This document shows positions 21,959 through 31,250 of a DNA stretch of 46,385 nt, in pieces. Source of the DNA: a virus. The notes beneath the pieces were generated by a model, which ran no database searches, was not told where the DNA came from, and worked only from the letters and a program-made list of their open reading frames with translations. The position numbers and the translations under genes are program-made. The first letter of the stretch is position 1. Each line of letters starts with the position of its first letter. The DNA is taken from the IMG/VR virus record IMGVR_UViG_3300020020_000062, positions 1-46,385 of that record; one strand, given 5' to 3'.

Positions 21959-23272
21959 TTACCAGTTAGCAGGATTACCAGGGTCATAACCATACACGCC
22001 ATATGGATTATCATTGGCACCATAACGCTGGTTATATACATCTTGACTAATATATTGTCCGGGCAATCTTTCAGGGGATGGGCCACCAGTATACTTATTC
22101 ATAGCCATATCCCATCCTTTATACAATCCATATGCAGCAGCCGCGGGACCGGCAACACTTCCAATTGTGCCTAATGCACTACTACCGGCCCCCGAGGTAG
22201 GGACTAAACCACCGCCTGCTCCATAATTAGCACCATAAGTTCCTGCTAAATTACCTGCTAATGAACCACTACCAGTTAATCCACTACCTAATGCAGCGGG
22301 AGTGCCACCACCAAATAATCCCGCTAATGAACTACCACCACCGTCTAATCCACCAAATGCCCCAGCAACATTACCAACTAATCCACCAACTTGACCAATT
22401 CTTCCCATTGCCGTATCAAAGTTACTAGGTAATTGGGAAGCACCTAATTCTCCAGCCATCATATTCTGTTCATGGCCTAACTGCTGATTACCTGTCACAT
22501 TAAGTAATGCCGGATTAGTACCATACATATCAGTCATGCCACGTAAAGCTGCTAACTGATTTGCAGAACTAGCTGCTCCACTTGCGCGACTAGCAGCAGC
22601 ACGTTGAGCATCAATACCTGTCATTCCCGCTAAACCTGCTAACATTCCTTGCAAGTTTAATGAATCAATATTAGTTGATAATCCTTGTCCCGCTGCACCC
22701 GTTTGTGATAATCCACCTAATCCCGCTAATCTACCCTGCTGGACCATTTGTGCAATTCCAGCATTAATATCGGTCATTTGGTCACTAAGACCATAACCCT
22801 GCTCACGCGCCATTCTTGCAGCAGAGGCAGCATAATTACTACCACCACCAGTTAAACTTCTGCTTCTATCTAAATCACTCTGAGCATTAGCATAAGTTGC
22901 CCGCATAGGAGCAACACCACGCGCACGAATATCTTGAATTGCTTGTGGAGAAAATCCACCTGTTTCAGCAAATTCATTATATCCACCAATAGCATTTTTC
23001 ATTGCACCGCGGAATAATGGGTCCCATCCAAAACCCGGTCCATTAGCTAAATTCTTATAACCACCATAAGAATTTGCACCAATAGAACCGCCACCACCTC
23101 CTACAGAAGAACCACCACCAGGAGCCATAAAATCTCTATAGCCCTGCATAACTTCATCATATGTCCCCATGTTTCTATCTGAAGCACCAACGAAATTCTG
23201 TTGGTACTGCGGGGTCATACTTGCTTGTGCCTTAACTTGATCTTGTGCTCTCTTTGCGTCGCCCTTAGCCAT
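21959..23272 (-). CDS. Gly/Ala-rich internal virion protein candidate
   Basis: A 437-residue protein. The N-terminus is helical (KGDAKRAQDQVKAQASMTPQ), followed by a Gly/Ser-rich spacer (GGGSSVGGGGGSIG), a helical middle (RATYANAQSDLDRSRSL, AASAARMAREQGYGL) and a C-terminal region full of Gly, Leu and Ala (LVGNVAGAFGGLDGGGSSLAG). Similar Gly-rich proteins occur beside podovirus ejection proteins and may line the DNA-delivery channel or insert in the envelope. Overlaps the GNAT-like gene stop by one base. Confidence 0.6.
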   Translation of the reverse strand: MAKGDAKRAQDQVKAQASMTPQYQQNFVGASDRNMGTYDEVMQGYRDFMAPGGGSSVGGGGGSIGANSYGGYKNLANGPGFGWDPLFRGAMKNAIGGYNEFAETGGFSPQAIQDIRARGVAPMRATYANAQSDLDRSRSLTGGGSNYAASAARMAREQGYGLSDQMTDINAGIAQMVQQGRLAGLGGLSQTGAAGQGLSTNIDSLNLQGMLAGLAGMTGIDAQRAAASRASGAASSANQLAALRGMTDMYGTNPALLNVTGNQQLGHEQNMMAGELGASQLPSNFDTAMGRIGQVGGLVGNVAGAFGGLDGGGSSLAGLFGGGTPAALGSGLTGSGSLAGNLAGTYGANYGAGGGLVPTSGAGSSALGTIGSVAGPAAAAYGLYKGWDMAMNKYTGGPSPERLPGQYISQDVYNQRYGANDNPYGVYGYDPGNPANW

Positions 23273-23664
23273 TATCTCACCTGCAGATAAAGTGCCTGAT
23301 TCTTAGTTGGTGAAAAGCCATATTTCTTTAATATCTCTATCCAGTTAGGATCACTTTCATCAACGAAGGAATGAATACCCTCGTAACCATTTCTACCACT
23401 GGTAAACTTAGATGCTTCTAATAGTAGGAGCAATGCTTCTCGTCTTTCTCTAGTGCTTTTGGATTTATCAGTGATAGCAATACACTCAGTAATAAGACGT
23501 ATACCACCTGCAACCACAATTTCATTCGAATCATTTGCAATCACAAATTTATCAAGCCATTTCCGACCAATGAATTCTTTAAAGGAGAAATCATCAGAAT
23601 AGAATTGCTCATGAATATTCTTAAGTTGCTCGAAATCATCCGGTTTCATTACGCGGATAATCAT
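23272..23664 (-). CDS. GNAT-like acetyltransferase-fold protein
   Basis: A 130-residue protein. I chose the second ATG (23664) because GAGG is seven bases before it and it overlaps the previous stop as ATGA. An upstream ATG at 23670 is only two bases from that site. MIIRVMKPDDFEQLKNIHEQ, FVIANDSNEIVVAGGIRLI and WIEILKKYGFSPTK follow the N-terminal strand-helix, central beta strands and C-terminal strand of GNAT folds. The acetyl-CoA loop is not clearly seen, so catalysis is uncertain. Similar GNAT-like proteins sit among phage virion genes. Confidence 0.65.
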   Translation of the reverse strand: MIIRVMKPDDFEQLKNIHEQFYSDDFSFKEFIGRKWLDKFVIANDSNEIVVAGGIRLITECIAITDKSKSTRERREALLLLLEASKFTSGRNGYEGIHSFVDESDPNWIEILKKYGFSPTKNQALYLQVR

Positions 23665-24029
23665 GCCCATTCCTCAATCTTAATTTGTACTTCCTTGCCC
23701 CTAATTTTATTCATTAACAATTCAAATGCAGGTGTTGAATTTAGTAATCCTATTTCTTGACGAACGAAACCAGGTGCAATACATCCCTGAAGTTGATAAT
23801 ACCAATTCGCTATATGAATTTCTATCATACTTCTATTCTGAACATTAAGAAGTAACGGTACTATTCTCTTGTGTTTAGGTGATGGATAAAACTCAATTTC
23901 ATAAGTACCTGCTGGAATAATTTTCTTCGTATTTTCAAGCGCGTGTGAATGGTAAAACCCATCAACAAAGAGCACACCAAAAGTGCTATCAATACCGTGG
24001 GGTTCTCTAATAAGACGAAGAGTTACCAT
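23661..24029 (-). CDS. DUF5675 family protein
   Basis: A 122-residue protein with the DUF5675 pattern: STFGVLFVDGFYHSHALENT, IPAGTYEIEFYPSPKHKR, then IEIHIANWYYQLQGCIAPG. The last motif, with His, Asn and the GCI turn, recalls the HxxN..GC site of L,D-transpeptidase-like folds, but the reaction of DUF5675 is not established. In phages it lies near lysis or tail genes. Here it follows fibre-type genes and precedes internal virion proteins, so it may be virion-associated or act on peptidoglycan. Confidence 0.8.
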   Translation of the reverse strand: MVTLRLIREPHGIDSTFGVLFVDGFYHSHALENTKKIIPAGTYEIEFYPSPKHKRIVPLLLNVQNRSMIEIHIANWYYQLQGCIAPGFVRQEIGLLNSTPAFELLMNKIRGKEVQIKIEEWA

Positions 24030-24439
24030 TCGTGAAATGCTCCATCTTTAGTACTTCTGTAAACCCGAAACACACCAAAGTTTGTATTAATAACTGGATT
24101 AACTGCTCCATCAACTGTTCCGACTAAAGTAATAGGATTAGTTCCCGCATTACCAGTATAATCCTTTACAATACATACGCGCTTCAGTGGTGCTTCATTC
24201 GCTAAATCTACGTTCTGAGCAATTATAGTTGTATCTGGTTCAATTAACTTTACTTGCGCGCGACTAGCTAAAATTGCTTCAATTTCAGAAGTAAAATCCG
24301 GTCCCCCAATTTCATCAGCAATTTCCTGTAATACCTGAACCTGTCTCTTTAAAAACTGATACAAGGCATTATTATCCTTACTCAGTTTTGTTTGATTCAA
24401 CAAACTAGTAAGGTCACTAGGTTTAACAGTTAAAGCCAT
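24023..24439 (-). CDS. Hypothetical virion-associated protein
   Basis: A 138-residue protein. The N-terminal half is helical (SDLTSLLNQTKLSKDNNALY, LKRQVQVLQEIADEIGG) and the C-terminal half is beta-rich (RVCIVKDYTGNAGTNPITLV, FGVFRVYRSTKDGAFHEW), the latter resembling small bacteriophage fibre-head or trimerisation modules. Overlaps the DUF5675 start by seven bases and the gene before by one. No family named. Confidence 0.55.
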   Translation of the reverse strand: MALTVKPSDLTSLLNQTKLSKDNNALYQFLKRQVQVLQEIADEIGGPDFTSEIEAILASRAQVKLIEPDTTIIAQNVDLANEAPLKRVCIVKDYTGNAGTNPITLVGTVDGAVNPVINTNFGVFRVYRSTKDGAFHEW

Positions 24440-24717
24440 TATGCCGGATACTCAGACCATTGGGTCTTGACAAAGATGGTTACACGATTAACTCTAAAGT
24501 ATTCATTAATTTCATTAGTTGAGAATTTAAACATCATCTCGGGACTAATGAAATTAAACAATCTAACTTTCTCTTGCGCGCTTGTCGGGGTCATAACTAG
24601 GGGCGCGCGTGTTTGTGTAAGAATATCATCATAACCTAACATTTCTAGGTCAAGATTACCACTTCCATTAACTCGAACCCGTACGCCACCAAAATGAAGA
24701 ATGTTTCCGCCAGCCAT
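24439..24717 (-). CDS. Small hypothetical virion-region protein
   Basis: A 92-residue protein, beta-rich (FGGVRVRVNGSGNLDLEML, RVNRVTIFVKTQWSEYPA) with a polar middle. Stop/start overlaps of one base on both sides tie it to the fibre-like gene upstream and the gene downstream. It may be a tail accessory or fibre cap. Not recognised. Confidence 0.55.
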   Translation of the reverse strand: MAGGNILHFGGVRVRVNGSGNLDLEMLGYDDILTQTRAPLVMTPTSAQEKVRLFNFISPEMMFKFSTNEINEYFRVNRVTIFVKTQWSEYPA

Positions 24718-27095
24718 TAGTTATGGTCCCTTATACCACCAGTAATATAGAACGGATTAGGAATGGCTACAGCTATTGGAGCACCTTCACCATCAGGATT
24801 AGGAGTTTCATCATGTGGTGGAATAGGTGGTCCACTAGGTGTAGATGGAGTAGTAGTAAATGTTCCTCCTCCACCGCGTGTGTTAAGAACTACAACAGAA
24901 ACATTCTCCCCCTCACCAACCACTACATTTAAGTTATCATTAGTTGGGTCATTACTTACAAAATAGAAAGTAAAGTATCCAGTAGGAGTATCCTCAACTA
25001 CTGAATAAACTCCAACAGGACAAGGATCGTAAACATGTTCCTCGTCACTTTGTAAAGTAATCTGAGCTGGAGTTAATCCACCACCTACATCAATAACAAA
25101 GTCAACTCCGGGTGAATAAGGATCAGTTACTTTACCAACTGTTAATGTTCCTAATAATACTGGTGTTTCACCTTGTGTTGCTACCCAAAATGGACAAGAA
25201 AAACTATGTCCAAATCTAATTGGGTCTACTACAGCCGCGCCTAAATGTACACCTGTTTCATAGATTGTATGATTAACACTTCTAACAACAGAACCATCAA
25301 CAATAGCAATTTCAGAAAACTTACTTACACCAATAGTACTAGCTAACTGTTCATAAATCCAAAATGTATCTGGATCATCTAAGCTATATGCAATTCTCGC
25401 TATTGAACCACTTGGAAAATTATGGTCAATTCCAAATTCATAGGTATTTAATATTGCTCCTGCCGCATTATATCGTAGAACTTTTACATCTTTTGTTGAA
25501 CTGTTACTATAGCATACGAGAATTGTATCATCACTAAGTATAAGGATATCACTAATCCCATACCCTGCAATAGCAGCAGCAAAATCCCCAATAATCGTAT
25601 CAGTAAGAAGATTATATGCTCTTACCTTACCATTATGCGCGCCCGCTTCAACACCATAGTAAAGAATAGTTTCGTCATTATTCGCCGCTAACGATCTTAG
25701 ACGAATAGTTGCGATAGCTCCAATTACATGGGATGTACCTAATGTTCCATCATCCTCAACAAAACGTGCAGAGGTATTAACTCCACCTGTACTTAATCCA
25801 ATCCAGAATCGTTGTGTTCCCCTACATTGCCGTATTGTTCCACCGACAGTAGTTAATACAACTTGTCCAACGGATCTAAATATTTCACTATAATTCGCAT
25901 CATACCCAACGTATTCCTGGGTATCAACATTAGTTACTAGAATAACACCGTTATTTAGAATATCGCCAGCTTCACCAGAAGCAAATGGAGCAATAAATTC
26001 ATAAACTAAATCTGTAACATCGGGGCTTAATAATGCTAGTGGAAATCCACTATCATCATCATTAATACAGATAGCTCCAATAACCCTACCAACAGGTGTA
26101 TGGTTAATAGCATCAATTTCTATATTTGCTACTGCTAAGTTTTGAGCATTAGATCTATATCTAAAGAAGTACGTTATACCATTCTCTACAGGAACTTGAA
26201 TGGGTACATTTACACCAGCTATTTGATCTGGACTTGATGGGAATGGTGTAACTCCATCAGGAGACCAAACAGTTACAGTAGGGGAGAAATCAACTAGATT
26301 TCCAAATCCCCATACTCCAATTTCTTTATTTGCATTTGCTGTATATTTATACCAAGCATCCCAAGTTATTCCACCCGCAACTAAATTCTGAGTAATATTT
26401 GCTGGAATCGTTCCAATATCAATCGCGCCAGAAGCTTCACTATTAGCTGGAAATGGTGGTTGTGCAGAAAAACTTACAGAACCAGAAGCACTCCAGTCAT
26501 TTCCATTTCCACTGATATCAAGTAAATCAGATTCAAGAGGTGTATTAGCGATTAATGAAGCACTTCTAACAGCATTAATCTCGGAATTCATCTCCGAAAG
26601 AATATCTGCTTGTTCCTGAGCAAATACAGGAAATGCCGTATCCCATTCTCGATAAGCTGCTATATCAAAATCGTCAGTTGAAAACGTATCATACCCGAGA
26701 TAAAGCGAATCGAATGTTGCAGCACTAAAAGTAAGAACAGTGGGGCTTCCCTGTAAAATTCCATTAAGATATAGCCTATGTGTACTACCGCGTTTAGTAA
26801 TTGTAGCGTAATTCCACTGATCTACATCAACAACAGAACCATTAATAGCTACAAAAGAAACATTGTTACTAAGTGCAAGACCAATTGCTGGCCCCACACC
26901 CAAGTCTTCAGTAAAGACCTGAACAAATTTTTCAAAAGCGGGAGAGGAATCCTCTAGAGTAAATAAGGACTGATAAGTACTAACTCCGGCATCGCTATTT
27001 AATTTAAACCAAAAACTATAAATCCAGTCGCTACTACCTGGTATGATATTGGTAGTACGAAGTAATTGGTCTGTTGAATTTAGAGTTGCGCTCAT
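24717..27095 (-). CDS. LamG/concanavalin-type tail fibre or adhesin
   Basis: A 792-residue protein. Residues about 1-200 follow the laminin-G/concanavalin jelly-roll pattern (WIYSFWFKLNSDAGV, WNYATITKRGSTHRLYLNGI, FDSLYLGYDTFS, then IAAYREWD), which commonly binds glycans. The rest is extended beta structure, with propeller-like WIYEQLA and YYGVEAG segments and a Pro/Thr-rich C-terminus (TTTPSTPSGPPIPPHDETPN). It is best read as a receptor-binding tail fibre. It begins by an ATGA overlap with a small membrane-like gene. Confidence 0.7.
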   Translation of the reverse strand: MSATLNSTDQLLRTTNIIPGSSDWIYSFWFKLNSDAGVSTYQSLFTLEDSSPAFEKFVQVFTEDLGVGPAIGLALSNNVSFVAINGSVVDVDQWNYATITKRGSTHRLYLNGILQGSPTVLTFSAATFDSLYLGYDTFSTDDFDIAAYREWDTAFPVFAQEQADILSEMNSEINAVRSASLIANTPLESDLLDISGNGNDWSASGSVSFSAQPPFPANSEASGAIDIGTIPANITQNLVAGGITWDAWYKYTANANKEIGVWGFGNLVDFSPTVTVWSPDGVTPFPSSPDQIAGVNVPIQVPVENGITYFFRYRSNAQNLAVANIEIDAINHTPVGRVIGAICINDDDSGFPLALLSPDVTDLVYEFIAPFASGEAGDILNNGVILVTNVDTQEYVGYDANYSEIFRSVGQVVLTTVGGTIRQCRGTQRFWIGLSTGGVNTSARFVEDDGTLGTSHVIGAIATIRLRSLAANNDETILYYGVEAGAHNGKVRAYNLLTDTIIGDFAAAIAGYGISDILILSDDTILVCYSNSSTKDVKVLRYNAAGAILNTYEFGIDHNFPSGSIARIAYSLDDPDTFWIYEQLASTIGVSKFSEIAIVDGSVVRSVNHTIYETGVHLGAAVVDPIRFGHSFSCPFWVATQGETPVLLGTLTVGKVTDPYSPGVDFVIDVGGGLTPAQITLQSDEEHVYDPCPVGVYSVVEDTPTGYFTFYFVSNDPTNDNLNVVVGEGENVSVVVLNTRGGGGTFTTTPSTPSGPPIPPHDETPNPDGEGAPIAVAIPNPFYITGGIRDHN

Positions 27096-27220
27096 TTATT
27101 CCACCAAAAAGCACAATATAAAGCTAGCATAAATAACCAAAATAGCATGTAACCGAAAGGATACCATTTTTCGATTATAAACTTTCTATATTTCTCAAGA
27201 AATAGCAGCAAGAGAAGCAC
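27092..27220 (-). CDS. Overlapping 42-residue membrane microprotein
   Basis: A GTG-started frame at 27220 that runs out of phase through the end of the previous gene and stops on TGA overlapping the ATG of the fibre gene (ATGA). It encodes a hydrophobic start (MLLLLLFLEKYRKFIIEKW) and a second span (FGYMLFWLFMLALYCAFWW). The ATGA junction and the gap it fills support it. The ribosome site is weak, so start and expression are uncertain. It could be a membrane or lysis accessory. Confidence 0.45.
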   Translation of the reverse strand: MLLLLLFLEKYRKFIIEKWYPFGYMLFWLFMLALYCAFWWNK

Positions 27221-28724
27221 CCATTACTAAAGTATCAGTATTAATTAGAGTAAGGCTAGTAATTTCAGGAACTAAGAAAGTCCACGGGCTCCACTTAATT
27301 GATTTCGGATCTAAATTAACTGAGTAATCCGCGTACAGAATCTTTTCATTTCCCTGAGTAATGTAAATTCTTTGATTCAATGAATCATTGGCTACTTGAA
27401 ATTGCTTAAACGTATCTCTATCCAAAGCTAACCAATAATCAGAAATTTTCCAACTTAATTCAGGTCTAATATAGGTACCACTAAATAACATTACTCCTGA
27501 AAAATCAATAATGATAAGGTATTCAATATTCACACCACCACTATCAAGGACAGTAGCGATACCATGAACAGAACAACCTATACCCTGATCGATAATACTT
27601 AGAGGCCAAGTAACGGGAGTATCGCCGTTATCATTATAGGCATAAGTACGAGTTTTTTTAAAGAGATAAAGAACGTCTCTAAATTCTTGAGCGTTAGTTA
27701 ATGGAGTACCCTCTAATGGAGTAACGATAATACCATCAACCTGGTCAATTGCTTCGGGTTCACCTTTAAAACTTACATATGCCGTACTTGGAAGTCCAAT
27801 AACATCTTCTGAAGTATCATTGGGGTCCGCATAAAAACCACCAATAATTAATCTCTCATGATAAGTATTAAGAAAGACACCAGCCGGAATTTCGCTAAAT
27901 AAATCAAGCAAGTGCGAGGCATCTTTTAGTAACTCAACATCATAGAAATTAACTGATAAGGTAGTAGCAATGTTATCTGGGATTTTACCATTGGGAACAA
28001 AATAAAACTGGTAAGCATCCCTATCCCCCGTAAATTCAGCGGGGTTAATTGCTTTAGTTGCAACAATATGACGTGCTACTACATCGCTACTTGGAGAAGT
28101 TGGAATACCAGTTAAATCAGCTTGAGTAGTTCCTGAAAATGTATCAAAGGGAAATATCTCAGGCCCTAATTGGGTAAGGAAACCTGTATCAGTTTCATAT
28201 ACTACACCAAAGATATGAATACCAGCCTCAATATTACCACTACCTGCTGATGTAACAGACATTACACCAGAAGGAGCATCACCACCAGCTTTTCTTGCAG
28301 GCGCGCCATCACCTAAATAAACATAAAGAAATTCATCTTCTAAACCCATCACTCCATCATGCGGGCTAATGTAAGCCCTACCAGCAATTCCCACAAATGC
28401 AAAGTCTGTCATTTCGGGAATTGTTAAAATTGCTACGAAAGGTGTTGGACTTTTTGAATGATAAATATTTCCTAAACTATCAAGTACTAATAATCCTTGT
28501 TCACCTTTATGAACGAAGGTATACATTCTAACTACATCAGGATAGGTGGCACCAATTTCATCACCTATTTGCATTACTTCTATACCATCGCGCGTACGAA
28601 CCCCAGACTCAAAGAACTGAACATTATCTAAATCAACAGCATGGTCCATAGGCGTGGCTTCTTTATCACCACGCTTCCACCAGCCGTTAAATTCTTCTAT
28701 TGTAATTGGTTCGTGGTCTCTCAT
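27195..28724 (-). CDS. Beta-rich tail or nozzle protein candidate
   Basis: A 509-residue protein made of repeating beta strands (MYTFVHKGEQGLLVLDSLG, YLYVYLGDGAPARKAGGD, LYLFKKTRTYAYNDNGDT), similar in texture to propeller-type podovirus tail nozzle proteins. The opening ITIEEFNGWWKRGDKEATP and the inward-facing strands fit a structural role. There is no catalytic motif. Its place between connector and fibre genes supports a tail-tube/nozzle component; this is inference from texture and order. Confidence 0.55.
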   Translation of the reverse strand: MRDHEPITIEEFNGWWKRGDKEATPMDHAVDLDNVQFFESGVRTRDGIEVMQIGDEIGATYPDVVRMYTFVHKGEQGLLVLDSLGNIYHSKSPTPFVAILTIPEMTDFAFVGIAGRAYISPHDGVMGLEDEFLYVYLGDGAPARKAGGDAPSGVMSVTSAGSGNIEAGIHIFGVVYETDTGFLTQLGPEIFPFDTFSGTTQADLTGIPTSPSSDVVARHIVATKAINPAEFTGDRDAYQFYFVPNGKIPDNIATTLSVNFYDVELLKDASHLLDLFSEIPAGVFLNTYHERLIIGGFYADPNDTSEDVIGLPSTAYVSFKGEPEAIDQVDGIIVTPLEGTPLTNAQEFRDVLYLFKKTRTYAYNDNGDTPVTWPLSIIDQGIGCSVHGIATVLDSGGVNIEYLIIIDFSGVMLFSGTYIRPELSWKISDYWLALDRDTFKQFQVANDSLNQRIYITQGNEKILYADYSVNLDPKSIKWSPWTFLVPEITSLTLINTDTLVMGASLAAIS

Positions 28725-28978
28725 TTGTTCATGTGTTCTGGACTAAGTGTTGATGGCAATAAATCAGAACTTAAAGATGGCACTTCACCTTTTCGGTCTT
28801 TAACACCATTCCAAACAACTTCCATATCAAGTTCATCAGCTGCTTTAGCCTCAACAAATGGAACGGAGGCTAACCATTCACGAAAAGAAACTACTAAAGC
28901 TGCACCATGAGTAGATCGTCCCTCAAATTTATATTCTTTCCTATCAAGTTGAATAACAATCTGAAGAACATGAACCAT
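28721..28978 (-). CDS. Small virion-region hypothetical protein
   Basis: An 85-residue protein started at the ATG at 28978; a TTG four codons upstream is weaker. It begins with a beta strand (MVHVLQIVIQLDRKEYKFEG), then a helix (AALVVSFREWLASVPFVEA) and ends with a polar tail. Its stop overlaps the next gene as ATGA. No family recognised. Confidence 0.55.
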   Translation of the reverse strand: MVHVLQIVIQLDRKEYKFEGRSTHGAALVVSFREWLASVPFVEAKAADELDMEVVWNGVKDRKGEVPSLSSDLLPSTLSPEHMNK

Positions 28979-28980
28979 AA

Positions 28981-29322
28981 CTATGACCAAATAAGAGTAA
29001 GAGTAACAGCCGAAACAGCAGTTAAAACAAAAGTATTACTCGCGCTTGCTAAACCAATACTCGTTGGACTAGTTAATGCTAAAGGAATACCAGTATCCCC
29101 AGTTACACCTTTTAAAGTAACAGCAATAGTATTATTATTTAACGGAATAATAGTACATGCCACAGCCCCAACTGGGGGAGTAATTGTATTTGCACCAGAA
29201 GCAAGTACAACTTTTTCAATTTCACCTGGTGATGCTGCATTATCAATTGCTTGAAAAGTCTGATTAAATTCTAAATCAGTATCGAACTGTAAACTTATGC
29301 TTCTTTTGGAATTAATAGCCAT
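28981..29322 (-). CDS. Small beta-rich structural protein candidate
   Basis: A 113-residue protein rich in Thr, Val, Ala and Ser, with strands such as RSISLQFDTDLEFNQTFQ, TIIPLNNNTIAVTLKGVT and TAVSAVTLTLIW. The composition is typical of head decoration or Ig-like tail domains. GGTG precedes the ATG, and a 9-bp hairpin lies in its leader (29337-29366). Function is inferred only from texture and neighbours. Confidence 0.55.
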   Translation of the reverse strand: MAINSKRSISLQFDTDLEFNQTFQAIDNAASPGEIEKVVLASGANTITPPVGAVACTIIPLNNNTIAVTLKGVTGDTGIPLALTSPTSIGLASASNTFVLTAVSAVTLTLIWS

Positions 29323-29336
29323 TTTTCACCAAGTAT

Positions 29337-29400
29337 ACCAGTTTTATTGTTCGTGGAAAAACTGGTAAAAACCACATTAGCTAGTGAGTTAATTAGCTAA
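29337..29400 (-). other. Two hairpins in a late-operon gap
   Basis: In the 70-base gap, ACCAGTTTT (29337-29345) pairs with AAAACTGGT (29358-29366), nine base pairs, and TTAGCTA (29377-29383) pairs with TAGCTAA (29394-29400), seven base pairs. On the transcribed (-) strand the second hairpin comes first and is followed by TGTGGTTTTT, which fits a weak terminator or processing site between structural genes. Confidence 0.45.
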
Positions 29401-29608
29401 TAGTGAACGTATATGTGCTTCCACTCTTCGTTGCAGTAATAGTGGTTGCAGCATTGATATCAATATCAATAATCTGTCCACTTGCTCCCACTAACCGCAA
29501 GAGATTCTTAACAGTGTCAAAAGACACATTAACAATCCCAGTAAATACACCAGCCGTAACCGTAAAACCTGGTCCGGCTGTACCTGTTGCTGTAACTGTT
29601 GCTGCCAT
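29393..29608 (-). CDS. Small Thr-rich structural protein candidate
   Basis: A 71-residue protein of almost only beta strand (AATVTATGTAGPGFTVTAG, QIIDIDINAATTITATKSG). A C-terminal TYTFTIS ends just before the hairpin at 29377-29400. Its size and composition fit a capsid decoration or tail accessory protein, made in quantity. No domain name can be given. Confidence 0.5.
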   Translation of the reverse strand: MAATVTATGTAGPGFTVTAGVFTGIVNVSFDTVKNLLRLVGASGQIIDIDINAATTITATKSGSTYTFTIS

Positions 29609-29638
29609 TTTAATATACTCCTAATTCTAAACTAAAAA

Positions 29639-30484
29639 CTATGCAGGACGTGCAGCAGACCAACCGGCTTCTGTACCGTTTGCTGTCCAATAAACGTCCG
29701 CATCCAATACAAACTTCGTATTAGCATTAGTAGCGGTAGCAAACTGATTACCAGCAACAATACCGGAATCCCCAGCGCCATCCAACTTAATAAAGCGCGT
29801 GGGCTCAACATCTGTATGTGTTCCAAAGATATTGTTAACCACTGCGATGTTAATACAAGAACCCGCGCTCACAATGCAATCCGTAACAACTGCGCTGAAA
29901 ATGGAATTCTTGATAACAACACGATGCGTCGGATCACCACCAGCTAATGCATTAGAGAAACCAGTTGTAACCGGACCAAAATAACATTCATCCATCAGGA
30001 AGTCAACAATCTGACCACCTGCTGCCGGAGCAACTAATACACCAAATGCACCACCATTAAACTTACAACCTAATGCTGAAAGTCTACGAATCTGGCCCAT
30101 TAACTTTAATGCACCACCAGTTCCTCGACCTTCCAAGTTCATGTTCACTAACTGAACATCCTGACCACCAACAATGGTAAGACCAATACCATTAGAAGGC
30201 AATCCAGTAAGACGAGTACCTAACGCTGGCGAAGCACCAACAATGGTGATTCCATTTTTTCCAGTGATAACAACGTCTTCATTATATTCTTGCGGGCCAA
30301 GAAGAAGTACGTCACCATCAACCATTGCATCAACTGCGGCTTGAATTGATGCGGAAACAATTCCCCCAAACTGTGGGGAATTGTCACCTGTATAGTAAAT
30401 ATTTCTTGCATACGGCCTACCACCGGCTAAAATACCGGCAGCGGCTCCACCTTTTAACTGACCCCAAATACTTGCTTGTGACAT
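29639..30484 (-). CDS. Right-handed beta-helix (pectin-lyase-like) virion protein
   Basis: A 281-residue protein with the regular strand pattern of a beta-helix: DGDVLLLGPQEYNEDVVITG, GITIVGASPALGTRLTGL, GIGLTIVGGQDVQLVNMNLE, RVVIKNSIFSAVVTDCIV, INIAVVNNIF. The repeated VxI/VxN turns are typical of tailspike depolymerases and pectate-lyase folds. An enzymatic site cannot be assigned by eye. It probably forms a trimeric spike that binds or cleaves surface polysaccharide. Confidence 0.75.
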   Translation of the reverse strand: MSQASIWGQLKGGAAAGILAGGRPYARNIYYTGDNSPQFGGIVSASIQAAVDAMVDGDVLLLGPQEYNEDVVITGKNGITIVGASPALGTRLTGLPSNGIGLTIVGGQDVQLVNMNLEGRGTGGALKLMGQIRRLSALGCKFNGGAFGVLVAPAAGGQIVDFLMDECYFGPVTTGFSNALAGGDPTHRVVIKNSIFSAVVTDCIVSAGSCINIAVVNNIFGTHTDVEPTRFIKLDGAGDSGIVAGNQFATATNANTKFVLDADVYWTANGTEAGWSAARPA

Positions 30485-30559
30485 TATCGTAATCTCCAGC
30501 TTCCTTATTAAGGGCTAAGGAAACCAACAAATTGCGTCAGAGAATTACACGTTCTGCCC

Positions 30560-31249
30560 TTATGCACCGTAATTACTATTACTTTTGTAAGCTGCCATAA
30601 ACGGCCTTCTCCTTGTAGAGATCGCCTGTCTTCCTTTCGTATTAATCGCATTAAACCTATCAACTGCCAACTGAGCAGTTAAGTTTAATTCCTCAGAACG
30701 TCCTTCGTTCTCCCCAACAAACCTTGCTACTAATGCAGCGGTTCGATATTGAAGGAAAGAATGACTATTGATAAGAGGTAAATTTACATTTAATTGAGCT
30801 ACAGTGATAGTAGCAAAGATATCAGCAATGTAGTCAATTCTTAACTGAATATCACCAGTAGCACCAACAAATTCAATGATTTGACCATTCCATGACCACC
30901 ATGTTAGGTATGAAGAAATAAATCTAGTTGATGGTAGGAAATCATCACGGGTCATTGGAATGTAATCATCAGTAGTTCCATTAATTCTCTCATAAAGTTC
31001 TCTAATTTCAATGAGGTCTGAGGGAAGGGATGGGCCGCCAGGCCCCCCAACATTAGTAACACCAGCCACAAGTACAGTACTAGTAGAAACCTTATTACTT
31101 ACACCAATATTATGCTGTTGACAAAATTCACGTAATTCCCTCCATGCCATATTGAGGTAAGGCAGCATGTTCTCATTCGTGAAATTTGTTCTAGCTGTAT
31201 CATTTAGAAGCGCGGAAGCATCTTGCATAATTGTGGCTGGTGTACTCAT
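30560..31249 (-). CDS. Head-tail connector / adaptor candidate
   Basis: A 229-residue protein. TIMQDASALLNDTARTNFTN and MLPYLNMAWRELREFCQQHN open it as a helical bundle, PSDLIEIRELYERI and YIPMTRDDFLP follow, and IQLRIDYIADIF precedes a C-terminal helix pair (ALVARFVGENEGRSEELN). This order and the opening helix with DxA...LN repeat are like podovirus gp4/adaptor-type connector proteins that sit under the portal. Assignment is from pattern and gene order, not a diagnostic residue. Confidence 0.65.
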   Translation of the reverse strand: MSTPATIMQDASALLNDTARTNFTNENMLPYLNMAWRELREFCQQHNIGVSNKVSTSTVLVAGVTNVGGPGGPSLPSDLIEIRELYERINGTTDDYIPMTRDDFLPSTRFISSYLTWWSWNGQIIEFVGATGDIQLRIDYIADIFATITVAQLNVNLPLINSHSFLQYRTAALVARFVGENEGRSEELNLTAQLAVDRFNAINTKGRQAISTRRRPFMAAYKSNSNYGA

Positions 31250-31250
31250 G

